From positions 62,001 through 126,000 of the forward strand of contig CAWFTG010000001.1 of the NCBI GenBank assembly GCA_963818695.1: DNA of 64,000 nt. The letters run 5' to 3'. The position numbers and the translations under genes are program-made. How positions within the stretch are numbered: position 1 is the stretch's first letter; each line of letters opens with the position of its first letter. The notes beneath the pieces were generated by a model. The model was not told the origin of the DNA, searched no databases, and was given only the letters and a program-made list of their open reading frames with translations. Positions 51,223 through 60,301 of the stretch are shown here, piece by piece. This DNA comes from AP-15 sp963818695. Lineage in GTDB: Bacteria; Pseudomonadota; Alphaproteobacteria; ATCC43930; CGMCC-115725.

Positions 51223-54200
51223 CTAATTCCCCGCAGCGCGCAGCGGCTGCCGGGCGCCGGAGATTTGCCGGCGGATCAGGCGGGCGTACAGCCCGTTGCG
51301 GGCGAGAAGTTCAGTGTGGCTGCCGGTCTCGACGAGATGGCCGCCATCGAGCACCGCGAGTAGATCGGCGTTGCGCACGGTCGACAGCCGGTGCGCGATG
51401 ACGATCGTCGTGCGGTTGCGCATCAGCTCGTCGAGCGCGCCGCGCACCTGGGACTCGCTGACTGCATCCAGATGCGAGGTCGCTTCGTCGAGGATCAGAG
51501 TCGGCGCGTTCTTTAGAAATGCGCGGGCGATCGCGACCCGCTGGCGCTGGCCGCCGGAAAGCTGCACGCCGCGCTCGCCGACCATCGTGTCGAGGCCTTC
51601 GGGCAGGCTCGCGACAAAATCGGCGAGCGCGGCCTGGTCGAGCGCGCGATGGATGGCCGCCTCGTCGGCATCCGGCCGGGCGAGCGCGACATTGGCGCGC
51701 AGGGTGTCGTTGAACAGATAAGTGTCCTGCGAGACCAGCGAGATGCGCGCGCGCAGGTGGTCGAGCTCGAACTCGCGCAGATCGACCCCGTCGATCAGGA
51801 TCCGGCCGACGCCGGGATCCCAGAACCGCAGCAGCAAATTGGCGATCGTCGTCTTGCCGGCGCCCGACGGGCCGACCAACGCCATCGTCGCGCCGGCAGG
51901 AACCACCAGCTCGACATCGCTCAGTGCCGGCCGGCGGGCGCCCGGATATGTGAAGCCGACGCGCTCGAAACGGATCGCCGAGCCGCCGACCGGGGCCGGC
52001 GGGCGCAGCGGGCCGTCGACGACCGGAGGTTGTTCGCGCTGCACGGCGTAATAGCGACGGGTCGAGGCGATCGTGTCGGCGAGCTGGCGGCCGACCTGGG
52101 CGATCTCCGAGATCGGCAGGAACGAGGCCAATGCCAAAAGGATCAGCAAGGGCAAGGTGGTGGCCATCAGATGATGCTCGGCGGCGAGGCGCGCGCCGAC
52201 CACGGCGACGGCGAGCCCGCCCAGCCCCGTCACGATTTCGAGCTGAGCCGTCTGCGAGGAGAGATCGCGCAACAGTTCGAGGCGGATTTGCTGGTATCCG
52301 CGCACCAGCTCCATAAAGCCGCGCCGACGGCCGGCAACCGCCTGGAACGCCACGAGGTCGGATAGGCCTTGGATCGTCTCGGTAACATAGGCGCTGAGGA
52401 GCCCCAGGGCGTCGCGCGCTTGCGCGCCGAGATGGTCAATCCGCGTGCGGGTCACGACCGGAGCGAGAGCGGCATAGAGGACGAAGGGCAGCAATGCCAA
52501 GGCAATCGGCCACGCCACGAATGCCAGCGTCAGCACCACCGCCGCCGGCACCATGACGGCTACGAGAGCCGGCGCAACCGTGTGGGCGAAGAAATATTCG
52601 ATGGTCTCGATATCCTGGTTGGCGAGCGCGATCAGGTCGCCGGAGCGCCGCCGCACCAGATAAGCCGGCGCCAGCGTGTCAAGCTTGCGGAACAGATCGA
52701 TCCGCATTTCCGCCAGCAGCCGATAGGCGATATCGTGCGCCAGCCATGATTCGAGCCAGTGCAGGAGCCCGGCGAGCGGCGCCGCCACTGCGAGCAGGAT
52801 CAGCAGGTACCCGAAGGGAGCGCCCGTCTTGACGGCGGCGACCGCGAGAGCACCGAAAATGCCCACCCCGATGAACGCGGCGACCCGCGCTATTCCGGAT
52901 GTCACGACGATCGCGAACCGCCGCCGCCACGGCTTGATGATCTGCACCAGGGTGCCCAGCGTCGCAGCCCAGCCGACCGACGCCGCGGCCTCGGCCATCG
53001 CGTCCGTCGCTGTCGCCGCCTCGACCTCGATCTTGTCGCGGTCACCGATGACGCGCGCTGCCGGGTCGGCTTCAACGATATCGCCATCGTCCTCGCGCTC
53101 TGCGGCTTGCGCGCCCATCAGCCGGTGATAGGGGCCGTTGCGGCGGATCAGCTCGGCATGCCGGCCGCTTTCGACGATATGGCCTTTGTCGAGGACGAGG
53201 ATCCGGTCGGCGCCAATGACGCTCGACAGCCGGTGCGCGAGGATCAGGGTCGTGCGTCCCGCCGACAGGCGGTCGATGCCCTGCTGGATGACCGCTTCGT
53301 TCTCGGCGTCCACCGAGGAGAGCGCTTCGTCGAGAATAAGGATCGGCGCATCACGCAGCAGCGCACGGGCGATCGCCAGGCGCTGCCGCTGGCCGCCTGA
53401 CAGCAATACCCCGCGCTCGCCGATCATCGTATCGTAACCCTGCGGCAACAGTGAGATGAACTCGTGCGCATTGGCGTCGCGCGCCGCCGCCTCGATCTCG
53501 TCGCGCGTGGCGTCGGGCTTGCCGAGCCGCAGATTCTCTTCGACGGTGCCGTAGAACAGGTAGGTGTCCTGGTGGACGACGGCGATCATCCGGCGGAGCG
53601 CTTCGGGATCGAGCGATTTGATGTCATGACCGCCGATCTTGACCGTGCCGCGTTGCGGGTCGAAGAGGCGCAGCAGCAGCCGCGCAACCGAGGACTTGCC
53701 GGAGCCGCTCGGCCCGACGATGCCGATCTTCTCGCCGGCGGCGACGGTGAAGGACAGCCCGTCATGGGCGGCGCCGCGCCCGCCGGGATAAGCGAACCAG
53801 ACGTCCTCGAAAGCGATGGTCGGGAGGAGCGGCCGGCTGATCGCCGCCTGGCCGGGCGGCTGATCGGGAACCAAGGGTTCGGCGGCGAGCAGCGCATTGA
53901 TGCCGGCGGCGGCCGATTGCCCGAGCATCCCCTGATGCAGCACCGTGCGCAAATCGCGCAGCGGGCGGAAGACCTCCGTTCCGGCCATCAGCACGATCAG
54001 CAATGCCTCGATGCTCATCAGGCCGTGGGAGACCCGCCAGACGGCGAGAGCCAAGGCCGATGCAGCGCCGATCGCCACCCCGCAATCGGTGATGCCGCGG
54101 GTCATCACGCCCATCGACAAGACCCGCAGCGAGTGGTCGCACAGCTCGCGCGCTCTGGCGGCGAGCCGACTTCCATAGGCATGGCTCTGACCGAACGCCT

Positions 54201-54825
54201 TCAATGTCGGCAGGCCCTGGACGCCGTCGAGGAACTCCGAGCCGAAAGACTTCAGAGCGCCCTGGCGCCCGTGGCTGGAGCGGCGCTCGCGGTGCGCGAA
54301 TGCGCCCGGCGCGATCAGGGTCACGAGCGCGAAGACCAGCATCACTGTCGCGACCGGCACGTCCCAGAAGGCGATGAAGACGAAGATCGCAAGCGGCGTC
54401 AGCACTGCGATGCAGAGCTGCGGGACATACTGGCCGAAAAAAGTCTGCAGCTGTTCGACCCCGTCGACGATCGACAGCATCACTCCGCCAGTGCGCTCGC
54501 CGGCGAACCAGGCCGGGCCCAGCGCGGCGACCTTGTCGTAAAGCCGGCCGCGCAAATCCTCCTGCACCCGGGTCGCAGTACGGTGCGAGATCATCGCGCG
54601 GTGGTGGTCGACAAAACCGCGCAAGACCACGGCGACTGCGACCCCGAGCGCCGGAACCGCCACCGCAGCAAGACCGGCCCCCTGAAAGACCCGCGACAGC
54701 AGCACGCCGAGAATCGCAAACCGCGCGATCCCGACCACCGCCGCTACTAGGCCCAGGAAAATTGCCGCAGCAATCCAACCCCGCATGCCGCGGGTCAGCT
54801 GCCAAAGGCGTCGGTCAAAGTACAT
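51223..54825 (-). CDS. Fused double ABC exporter (CydDC-like, TMD-NBD-TMD-NBD)
   Basis: The 1,200-residue protein contains two complete half-transporters in one chain. The first has six helices, Walker A GIVGPSGSGKSSVARLLL near residue 370, signature LSGGQRQ and Walker B ILILDEALSS. The second has Walker A LVGPSGAGKTTIANLLL near residue 980, LSGGQRQ and LILDEATSHLD. Both carry the switch His in LAHRLS or IAHRLS. It resembles CydD and CydC (thiol export for cytochrome bd assembly) joined end to end. No cydAB is in the window, so a lipid or drug substrate is possible. ATG 54825 (MYFDRRLWQ) is chosen. Confidence 0.88.
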   Translation of the reverse strand: MYFDRRLWQLTRGMRGWIAAAIFLGLVAAVVGIARFAILGVLLSRVFQGAGLAAVAVPALGVAVAVVLRGFVDHHRAMISHRTATRVQEDLRGRLYDKVAALGPAWFAGERTGGVMLSIVDGVEQLQTFFGQYVPQLCIAVLTPLAIFVFIAFWDVPVATVMLVFALVTLIAPGAFAHRERRSSHGRQGALKSFGSEFLDGVQGLPTLKAFGQSHAYGSRLAARARELCDHSLRVLSMGVMTRGITDCGVAIGAASALALAVWRVSHGLMSIEALLIVLMAGTEVFRPLRDLRTVLHQGMLGQSAAAGINALLAAEPLVPDQPPGQAAISRPLLPTIAFEDVWFAYPGGRGAAHDGLSFTVAAGEKIGIVGPSGSGKSSVARLLLRLFDPQRGTVKIGGHDIKSLDPEALRRMIAVVHQDTYLFYGTVEENLRLGKPDATRDEIEAAARDANAHEFISLLPQGYDTMIGERGVLLSGGQRQRLAIARALLRDAPILILDEALSSVDAENEAVIQQGIDRLSAGRTTLILAHRLSSVIGADRILVLDKGHIVESGRHAELIRRNGPYHRLMGAQAAEREDDGDIVEADPAARVIGDRDKIEVEAATATDAMAEAAASVGWAATLGTLVQIIKPWRRRFAIVVTSGIARVAAFIGVGIFGALAVAAVKTGAPFGYLLILLAVAAPLAGLLHWLESWLAHDIAYRLLAEMRIDLFRKLDTLAPAYLVRRRSGDLIALANQDIETIEYFFAHTVAPALVAVMVPAAVVLTLAFVAWPIALALLPFVLYAALAPVVTRTRIDHLGAQARDALGLLSAYVTETIQGLSDLVAFQAVAGRRRGFMELVRGYQQIRLELLRDLSSQTAQLEIVTGLGGLAVAVVGARLAAEHHLMATTLPLLILLALASFLPISEIAQVGRQLADTIASTRRYYAVQREQPPVVDGPLRPPAPVGGSAIRFERVGFTYPGARRPALSDVELVVPAGATMALVGPSGAGKTTIANLLLRFWDPGVGRILIDGVDLREFELDHLRARISLVSQDTYLFNDTLRANVALARPDADEAAIHRALDQAALADFVASLPEGLDTMVGERGVQLSGGQRQRVAIARAFLKNAPTLILDEATSHLDAVSESQVRGALDELMRNRTTIVIAHRLSTVRNADLLAVLDGGHLVETGSHTELLARNGLYARLIRRQISGARQPLRAAGN

Positions 54826-54888
54826 CGGCGGCTCCGTCCGAAAGATTGAACATAGTCGAGACGCATGCAAGCAACGCAAAAATCTCGA

Positions 54889-55110
54889 TCACGGCCACCA
54901 CCAGAACAGCTTCGAGCACTCCACAATTTGCGCCTCCCGCGTCAGCCCGATATCGGCCAGCAGGCGGTCATCGAGCCGTGCCAGCGCCTTGCGTTGGCGC
55001 GCCCGCGAGCGCCACGTTGCCGCCAGCGCGCGGCCCCTCCGGCAGACGCGCATCACTTTAGTCCAGGAAACTGGGGTCGTTTGGGGCTGGCGCTCAACGA
55101 GGGTCAGCAT
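54889..55110 (-). CDS. DUF1127 small protein
   Basis: The 73-residue basic protein ends with the YjiS/DUF1127 core RQRKALARLDDRLLADIGLT followed by REAQIVECSKLFWWWP. Members of this family bind RNA in some alphaproteobacteria and are often stress-induced. It lies 63 bp upstream of the ABC transporter on the same strand and is divergent from a LysR regulator. Confidence 0.82.
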   Translation of the reverse strand: MLTLVERQPQTTPVSWTKVMRVCRRGRALAATWRSRARQRKALARLDDRLLADIGLTREAQIVECSKLFWWWP

Positions 55111-55209
55111 TTAGGCATCTCCTTGCGCAATCCGTGTCCCCCTAATTTGGCGATACGCAGAAAAATCAAGGATCGACAAATTCGGTAGACGGCGATACAC
55201 ATCCGTATC

Positions 55210-56151
55210 ATGGCTGGTGCGAACGGCTCTGCATCGATGGATTGGGACGACGTCCGCGTATTTCTTGCGGTCGCACGCCACGGTTCATTGCGCGCCGCCG
55301 GCCGCGCGCTTGGTTTGAGCCAGCCGACGATCGGCCGTCGCTTGGCCGCTTTCGAGGCGACCTTTGGCGGGCCGACCCTGTTTGACCGGTTGCCCGAGGG
55401 GCTGCGTCTCAACGCGGCCGGTGACGCCTTGATTTCAGTGGCGGAAGAACTGGAGAGCGCCGCGTTGGCGCTCGAGAGGCGGCGGGCGGCGGCGTCGCCG
55501 GCGCTCAGCGGCACCGTCCGCGTTTCAGTCGGCGAATGGGGCGGCGGCTTTTTGGCTCGCCATCTCGACCCATCGGGTGAAACCGGACTGCCGCCGACCC
55601 TCACGCTCGAACTCGTCGAATCGTGGGAGACGGCAAATCTCGCGCGCCGGGACGCCGATTTGGCATTGCGCCACGGCATCCCCGAAGGCGGAAATCTGTA
55701 CGTATCCAAGGTTGGCGTGATCGCCTGCGCCGTCTATCGCCGGATTGACGGCGAGGATCGCGACCCGCTCCGAAACGCTGGCTGGATAACCTATCCCGAG
55801 GAGCAGAGCCATCTGATCAGCGCCCGCTGGGTAGACGAGCAAATGCGCGCGACCGAAGGACGAGTGGCGCTACGGGCCTCGACCCTCCCCCTGCGGGCCG
55901 CGGCGGTACGGGCGGGGATCGGCGTGGGGCTGCTCCCGTGCTACGCCGGCGACGCCGACCCGGTGCTCCAACGGATAACCCCGCCGGTCATCGAACTCGG
56001 AGCCGAATATTGGGTCATCGTGCATCAGGATTTGCGCCGCGCCGCGTGCGTACGAGCAGTGATCGAGTGGATTCGCTGCTTGTTCGACGAGCACCGGGAC
56101 GAGTTGGCCGGCACCGGCTCTAAGCCGGTAAAAGCACTTGCCGCGGAATAG
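55210..56151 (+). CDS. LysR family transcriptional regulator
   Basis: The 313-residue protein has the LysR helix-turn-helix VFLAVARHGSLRAAGRALG plus LSQPTIGRRLAAFEATFG and a substrate-binding domain. A second ATG at 55237 (MDWDDVRVF) is also plausible. It is divergent from the DUF1127 gene, with about 100 bp between, and convergent with the crotonase. The effector is unknown. Confidence 0.92.
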   Translation: MAGANGSASMDWDDVRVFLAVARHGSLRAAGRALGLSQPTIGRRLAAFEATFGGPTLFDRLPEGLRLNAAGDALISVAEELESAALALERRRAAASPALSGTVRVSVGEWGGGFLARHLDPSGETGLPPTLTLELVESWETANLARRDADLALRHGIPEGGNLYVSKVGVIACAVYRRIDGEDRDPLRNAGWITYPEEQSHLISARWVDEQMRATEGRVALRASTLPLRAAAVRAGIGVGLLPCYAGDADPVLQRITPPVIELGAEYWVIVHQDLRRAACVRAVIEWIRCLFDEHRDELAGTGSKPVKALAAE

Positions 56152-56162
56152 ACTGCAGCGCG

Positions 56163-56942
56163 TCACCTGCCGGTAAATTTTGGCTTTCTCTTTTCTCTGA
56201 ACGCCGCGACGCCTTCGGCATTGTCGGCGGTCATGTGCAGCTGCGGCTGAACTAGGCTCTCGATTTCGAGATAATCTTCGAGGCTCGGGCCGACGGCGGC
56301 GTGAAACAGCTTCTTTGCCAGCCCGAGAGCGAAAGTGGGCGCTTCGGCCAGCTCCGCGGCGAGCTCCTCGGTCTTGCTCATCAGCTCGTCATCCTCGACG
56401 ACATGATTGACGAGGCCGAGCGCCAACGCTTCTTCCGCTTCGACAAAGCGCGCCGAGAACACCAACTCCTTGGCCTTCGGCATGCCGATCCGGCGGGTCA
56501 GAAACCAGATCGCGCCGCCGTCGGGCGCCAGACCGATACGGCGGAAGATCTGTGAGAACCGCGCGGTTTTTGACGCGACCACAAGATCGCAGGCGAGCGC
56601 AATGCTCCAGCCTATGCCGACGGCCGGCCCGCGCACCGCGGCGATGACCGGCTTCTCGATCGCATGGAGAGCGCGGATAAAGGTGTGGCCGCCGCGCTGC
56701 ATCCGCTCCCGGTCTGCGCGCAGGTCGTGCGGCTGTCCGGCCATGCGGTCGACGTCGGCGCCGGAGCAGAACCCTCTGCCGGCTCCGGTCACGATGACGG
56801 CGCGCACGTTGTCGTCGAACCGCAACTGCGCGAAGTAATCGCACAGGCTCTGACGCATATCGACGGTCAACGCGTTGAGCTTGTCGGGGCGGTTCAGTAC
56901 CACCTTTGCGACCGCGCTTTCAATCGTCAGATCAACCGACAT
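56163..56942 (-). CDS. Crotonase-fold protein, isomerase-like
   Basis: The 259-residue protein has the crotonase oxyanion-hole segments AGRGFCSGADVDRMAG and AVRGPAVGIGWSIALACDLV. The two glutamates that define enoyl-CoA hydratases are absent: GIGWSIA replaces GGGCELA, and IGLAPDGGAIWFL has Asp where hydratases have PEI...GAGG. This Asp pattern matches the PaaG/enoyl-CoA isomerase branch, so double-bond isomerisation or ring epoxide isomerisation is more likely than hydration. Confidence 0.88.
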   Translation of the reverse strand: MSVDLTIESAVAKVVLNRPDKLNALTVDMRQSLCDYFAQLRFDDNVRAVIVTGAGRGFCSGADVDRMAGQPHDLRADRERMQRGGHTFIRALHAIEKPVIAAVRGPAVGIGWSIALACDLVVASKTARFSQIFRRIGLAPDGGAIWFLTRRIGMPKAKELVFSARFVEAEEALALGLVNHVVEDDELMSKTEELAAELAEAPTFALGLAKKLFHAAVGPSLEDYLEIESLVQPQLHMTADNAEGVAAFREKRKPKFTGR

Positions 56943-57028
56943 TCCGTACCCTCGTCAGGTATCTGATGATAGCAGCGGCAGGTCGCGAAGACAGCGTCGC
57001 TACTCCAAGCCGCGGATTAAAAGCAGGC

Positions 57029-57289
57029 TTAATCGAGGCCGGCAACCGGCTTGGGCTTGGAGCGCTTGGTCGGCCGCAATGCCGGCGGACGGTCCTTGCG
57101 CGGAGCACTTCGCGTCGCCTTGACCTTCGCCAGCCGCCGGGCGCCGATTTCGGCTTCGACAGCCGGCAGCAATGCGGCAGCGTCGGTCTGCTGCGCCGGG
57201 GTGCCGCTGTTCTGGAGCCGCTTTGCATTTGTCCGGAGATTGGCCAGGGCGTCGTCAGACATTTCCGGCAGCTTGGTGAGCAAATCCAT
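57029..57289 (-). CDS. Small conserved hypothetical protein
   Basis: The 86-residue product MDLLTKLPEMSDDALANLRT has a short helical N-terminal region with the pattern AKRLQNSGTPAQQTDAAALL and a lysine/arginine/proline-rich tail (KPKPVAGLD). Similar short proteins are found in related alphaproteobacteria. GGAGAAAAGGA precedes the ATG. The function is unknown; the basic tail would suit nucleic-acid binding. Confidence 0.7.
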   Translation of the reverse strand: MDLLTKLPEMSDDALANLRTNAKRLQNSGTPAQQTDAAALLPAVEAEIGARRLAKVKATRSAPRKDRPPALRPTKRSKPKPVAGLD

Positions 57290-57439
57290 TCCTTTTCTCC
57301 TGGCGGGCGGTCCCCCGCCCCAGAGAACACGACGCCGGCTGGTGCACGCGAAACGCTGTAGCGCAGTTCCCGGGGAAATCCCGCGCGCGCGTTAATATAT
57401 AGGCAGTGCCTATGGCACGAACCAGCAGGACGCACGCAG

Positions 57440-57901
57440 ATGGCCCAGATTAGTCAGACCGATGCCAAGAAGCCTCGGCTTGTCGGTATCAATCACATCG
57501 CCCTCGAGGTCGGCGACATCGACCAGGCGCTCGATTTCTACGGCAAGATCTTCGATTTCACGCTCCGCGGCAAACGGCCGGGCAACGCCTTTATCGAACT
57601 CGGCGATCAGTTCATCAACCTGATGGAAGCCCCGACCCCGCACGAGGATCGCCGCCGCCATTTCGGCCTTGTGGTAGATGATCGTTCGAGCGTGCGGGAG
57701 CGGGTCGAAGCGGCGGGCGGGCGTTTGTTGCCGGGACCATTCCTCGATTTTCTCGATCCCTGGGGCAATCGCGTCGAAGTCGTAGAATACAGCAATATTC
57801 AATTTACCAAAGCGCCGCATGTACTGCGCGCAATGAACTTCGAGCTCGACAAAAGCGAGAAAGCTCTCCGCGAGCTCGCCGACAAGGGCATGGCGCCCTA
57901 A
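57440..57901 (+). CDS. VOC (glyoxalase/extradiol dioxygenase) family protein
   Basis: The 153-residue protein begins with the VOC module INHIALEVGDIDQALDFYGK, where His19-type metal ligand sits in NHIA. It has HFGLVVDDRSSVRERVEAAG and ends the barrel with DPWGNRVEVVEY, where Glu is the last ligand. The specific reaction is unknown. It lies 14 bp upstream of the pyrophosphatase start on the same strand. Confidence 0.88.
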   Translation: MAQISQTDAKKPRLVGINHIALEVGDIDQALDFYGKIFDFTLRGKRPGNAFIELGDQFINLMEAPTPHEDRRRHFGLVVDDRSSVRERVEAAGGRLLPGPFLDFLDPWGNRVEVVEYSNIQFTKAPHVLRAMNFELDKSEKALRELADKGMAP

Positions 57902-57915
57902 CGGCGGGCGCGGAG

Positions 57916-58035
57916 ATGGATGTCGCCAAGATCTCGGTCGGTCGCGCACCGCCGCATGACATCAATGTCGTCGTCGAGATCCCGCAAGGCGGCCAGCCCG
58001 TCGCGGTTCCCCGACGCCGTCGGGGATGTCGATGA
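57916..58035 (+). pseudogene. ppa: Inorganic pyrophosphatase, truncated after about 29 codons
   Basis: The frame MDVAKISVGRAPPHDINVVV continues EIPQGGQPV, an unmistakable family I pyrophosphatase N-terminus. At about 58003 the homology stops and the frame runs into remnant helicase sequence and a stop. More than 80% of the enzyme, including all catalytic aspartates, is missing. A cell needs pyrophosphatase, so a complete copy should exist elsewhere, or the junction is an assembly artefact. Confidence 0.85.
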
Positions 58036-58540
58036 CCACCACCTCCTTCTCGTTACCCTGGTAGCGATGCACGGTCCCGGCTTCGACCCGGACCCGAAGA
58101 CGGAGATCGGCCAACAGGCGTTTCAGAAGCTTCGCCTGCGCCGCAAACGGGGAGCAAACTCCGAGTCGTTTATCCGACGTCAGATAGCCATCGTGCTGGA
58201 AATGGTGGACGAGGTTTCGGACCGCCAGGCCGTGCATCAGGTTGTACCGAGATCCGATTGGGTCCCTATTGACGAACGGAATAATGGTTGACGTGTCTAT
58301 GATTGTTAGAGTCGTCTCAAACGGCGCAGGCGGGATATTTTCTGCTGGTTTGTAATCAATTGTTCTCAGTTGATTCCTGTACATTGGCCCGGAAATCATC
58401 TGCCAGATTTGATCGTGCATGCGCGACTGCTCTTTGAGCATGACCGTGCGCTTTGGCCAGGCTCCGGAGTCAAGAGCCTTAGTGATCCCAGCACAACCTG
58501 CGACGGTCCCGGGTGTTTGGACAGCTTTCGGGGAGGAATA
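58003..58540 (-). pseudogene. Remnant of a DNA2/NAM7-like SF1 helicase
   Basis: Read on the minus strand, the frame carries late helicase motifs of superfamily 1: VMLKEQSRMHDQIWQMISG, LGVCSPFAAQAKLLKRLLAD, and GTVHRYQGNEKEVVVIDIPD (motif V). The Walker A/B half is absent, and the C-terminal motif VI is lost where it abuts the ppa fragment. Intact relatives often occur in mobile or defence islands. Confidence 0.7.
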
Positions 58541-58769
58541 AGCTAAAGGCCGGTGCCGGCTGCTGGTTTCACCTTTCCCCGAAATCAAATTGATCCTGTC
58601 TTGCTGCGGAGTGCTGTGAAGCTTGTGGGCAGCCGCCGACCTGTGGGCAAGGCGGGGGAAACGCAGGGCATTTTCCCCGGCTTGTCCACAGAGGACCGCG
58701 CTGGCGCGGTCAGGCGGGGATCGGCGCAGCCGACTGTCCACAAATTCACGGCACCTCTTCAGCATCGCG
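58541..58769. other. Sequence between helicase and transposase remnants
   Basis: No gene is supported. The segment should include the end of the IS3 element, but I could not pick out matching inverted repeats. Confidence 0.35.
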
Positions 58770-59311
58770 TCAGGCGGCCAGTGCCGTGGTAGCCGTCGAT
58801 TGACCGAAGTAAGCCTCGTTCGGTGTTCGCCAGCCGAGCGCCTGATGCGGACGCCGCAGATTATACCAGTCGAAGAACTCGCCAAGGCTGCGCTTCTGTT
58901 CGATGCCGCCGGCCGCTGGACGCAGGTAGACCCATTCGTGCTTCACGGTCCACCACAAGCGCTCGACAAAGATGTTGTCGTGGCACCGCCCGCGGCCGTC
59001 CATGCTGATCTCGATTCCGTGATCCCGCAGGATTTGGGTGAACTCGTCGCTGGTGAATTGCGCCCCCCGCTTTCGCGAGGGCAGGCCTGGTTCGGCTGGT
59101 CGATCGTTTTGCACCGCAGAAGGTACGGATAGACCTTGTGCCCGGGATGCCGCTTGCTGGTGTTCCGCTTCGGCCCGACCGCCCACAGCCCGAGCTTTCG
59201 CATCAGCCGCCGGACGCGTCGGCGGCCGATCGAAAGCCTCTCGCGCAACAGCGCCACCTGCAGCCGGCGGCTGCCGTAGACCGGATGGTTTGGACCGGGC
59301 TTGTGCAGCAA
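58770..59311 (-). pseudogene. Defective IS3 family transposase (orfB) fragment
   Basis: Two pieces of one transposase remain. The N-terminal HTH_21 part is HPVYGSRRLQVALLRERLSI and RRVRRLMRKLGLWAVGPKRN up to IDQPNQ. The C-terminal part is GAQFTSDEFTQILRDHGIEI, GRCHDNIFVERLWWTVKHEW and WYNLRRPHQALGWRTPNEAY, in another frame. The middle, with the first two catalytic Asp residues, is deleted; only the final Glu (in VERLWW) remains. It cannot transpose by itself. No orfA is visible. Confidence 0.85.
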
Positions 59312-59366
59312 CCCAGTAGATTATGCCCAGAATTGCGCAATAGCGGCAGATAATCCGCGTCCCCCG

Positions 59367-60077
59367 TCAGCGGATGGGCGGCGCGCTGCAAGGCCGCCGG
59401 CCCCGAACCGGTGCCGTCACTTCGCTGGGAGATTCCTGGCGCTGCTGGCGCCCGAGCAGATCCCTGACTTCGGCGTCGGTGGTCTGCGCGAAATCGTCGT
59501 ACCAATAGCCGACCGCGAGAAACGGCTCCGGCGTAGTCAGGCAGACGACCTCGTCGGCTTCCGCTCTCAGCGCCTCGCAGGTATCGGAGGAAGCCGTCGG
59601 CACAGCTACGAAGATGCGCTGCGGGTGCTGCTGCCTCAGCGCCCGAACGGCAGCCCGCATCGTGGCTCCGGTCGCCAGACCGTCATCCACCAGGATGACG
59701 GTCTTGTCTGCAACTTCGGGAGCCGGTCGCCCGCCGCGGTAAAGGCGCTGACGCCGGGCCAGCTCCTGCTGCTCGCGAGCCACCACCGTCTCGATCTCAC
59801 TTCCCCGAATACCAAGACCGTGCACGATTTCGTCGTTCAGGACGCGGACCCCGCCGGTCGCGACCGCGCCCATCGCGAGTTCCTCGTGGCCGGGCACCCC
59901 GAGCTTGCGCACGACAAAGACATCGAGTGGCGCGCCGAGCGAGCGAGCCACCTCGAACGCGACAGGAACGCCGCCGCGCGGTAACGCCAGGACTAGAACA
60001 TCCGGCCAGTGGGCGTAGGCCGCCAGCTTTTCTGCAAGCCGGCGGCCGGCGTCGGTGCGGTTGCGGAAGCGGATCAT
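59367..60077 (-). CDS. Phosphoribosyltransferase family protein
   Basis: The 236-residue product starts MIRFRNRTDAGRRLAEKLAA. It has the PRPP-binding loop VILVDDGLATGATMRAAVRA and an early LVLALPRGGVPVAFEVAR. Stand-alone proteins of this type (often next to dienelactone hydrolase-like domains) have no firmly known substrate. ATG 60077 is chosen over the upstream GTG. The tail after EVRDLLGRQ is poorly conserved in character and may have been altered where the IS3 fragment adjoins. Confidence 0.87.
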   Translation of the reverse strand: MIRFRNRTDAGRRLAEKLAAYAHWPDVLVLALPRGGVPVAFEVARSLGAPLDVFVVRKLGVPGHEELAMGAVATGGVRVLNDEIVHGLGIRGSEIETVVAREQQELARRQRLYRGGRPAPEVADKTVILVDDGLATGATMRAAVRALRQQHPQRIFVAVPTASSDTCEALRAEADEVVCLTTPEPFLAVGYWYDDFAQTTDAEVRDLLGRQQRQESPSEVTAPVRGRRPCSAPPIR

Positions 60078-60301
60078 GCTTTCCCCGGCCACAACCGCAC
60101 CTTGTCAACGACCCCCAATCCAATTGCGCTCATACGTCCTCCTTGGCGCTCTGGCGCCTGGCGGATCGTTCGCCTCGCGTTGGCTCAGGGCGGGGCAAGC
60201 CGATCCGCCGTACCCTTGTCTTTACAACAGTGGCCATGACGCATCGGCTTCACATTGATTTCGGTCAGTCCGCCGGCATCTTCGCCTCGACGAAGGGCGC
60301 G

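Noticed and set aside
53464..54750. A 428-residue plus-strand frame opposite the ABC transporter
   Set aside because: Composition is typical of antisense shadow (Arg, Asp, His rich) and it has no start signal; the opposite strand has clear ABC motifs.
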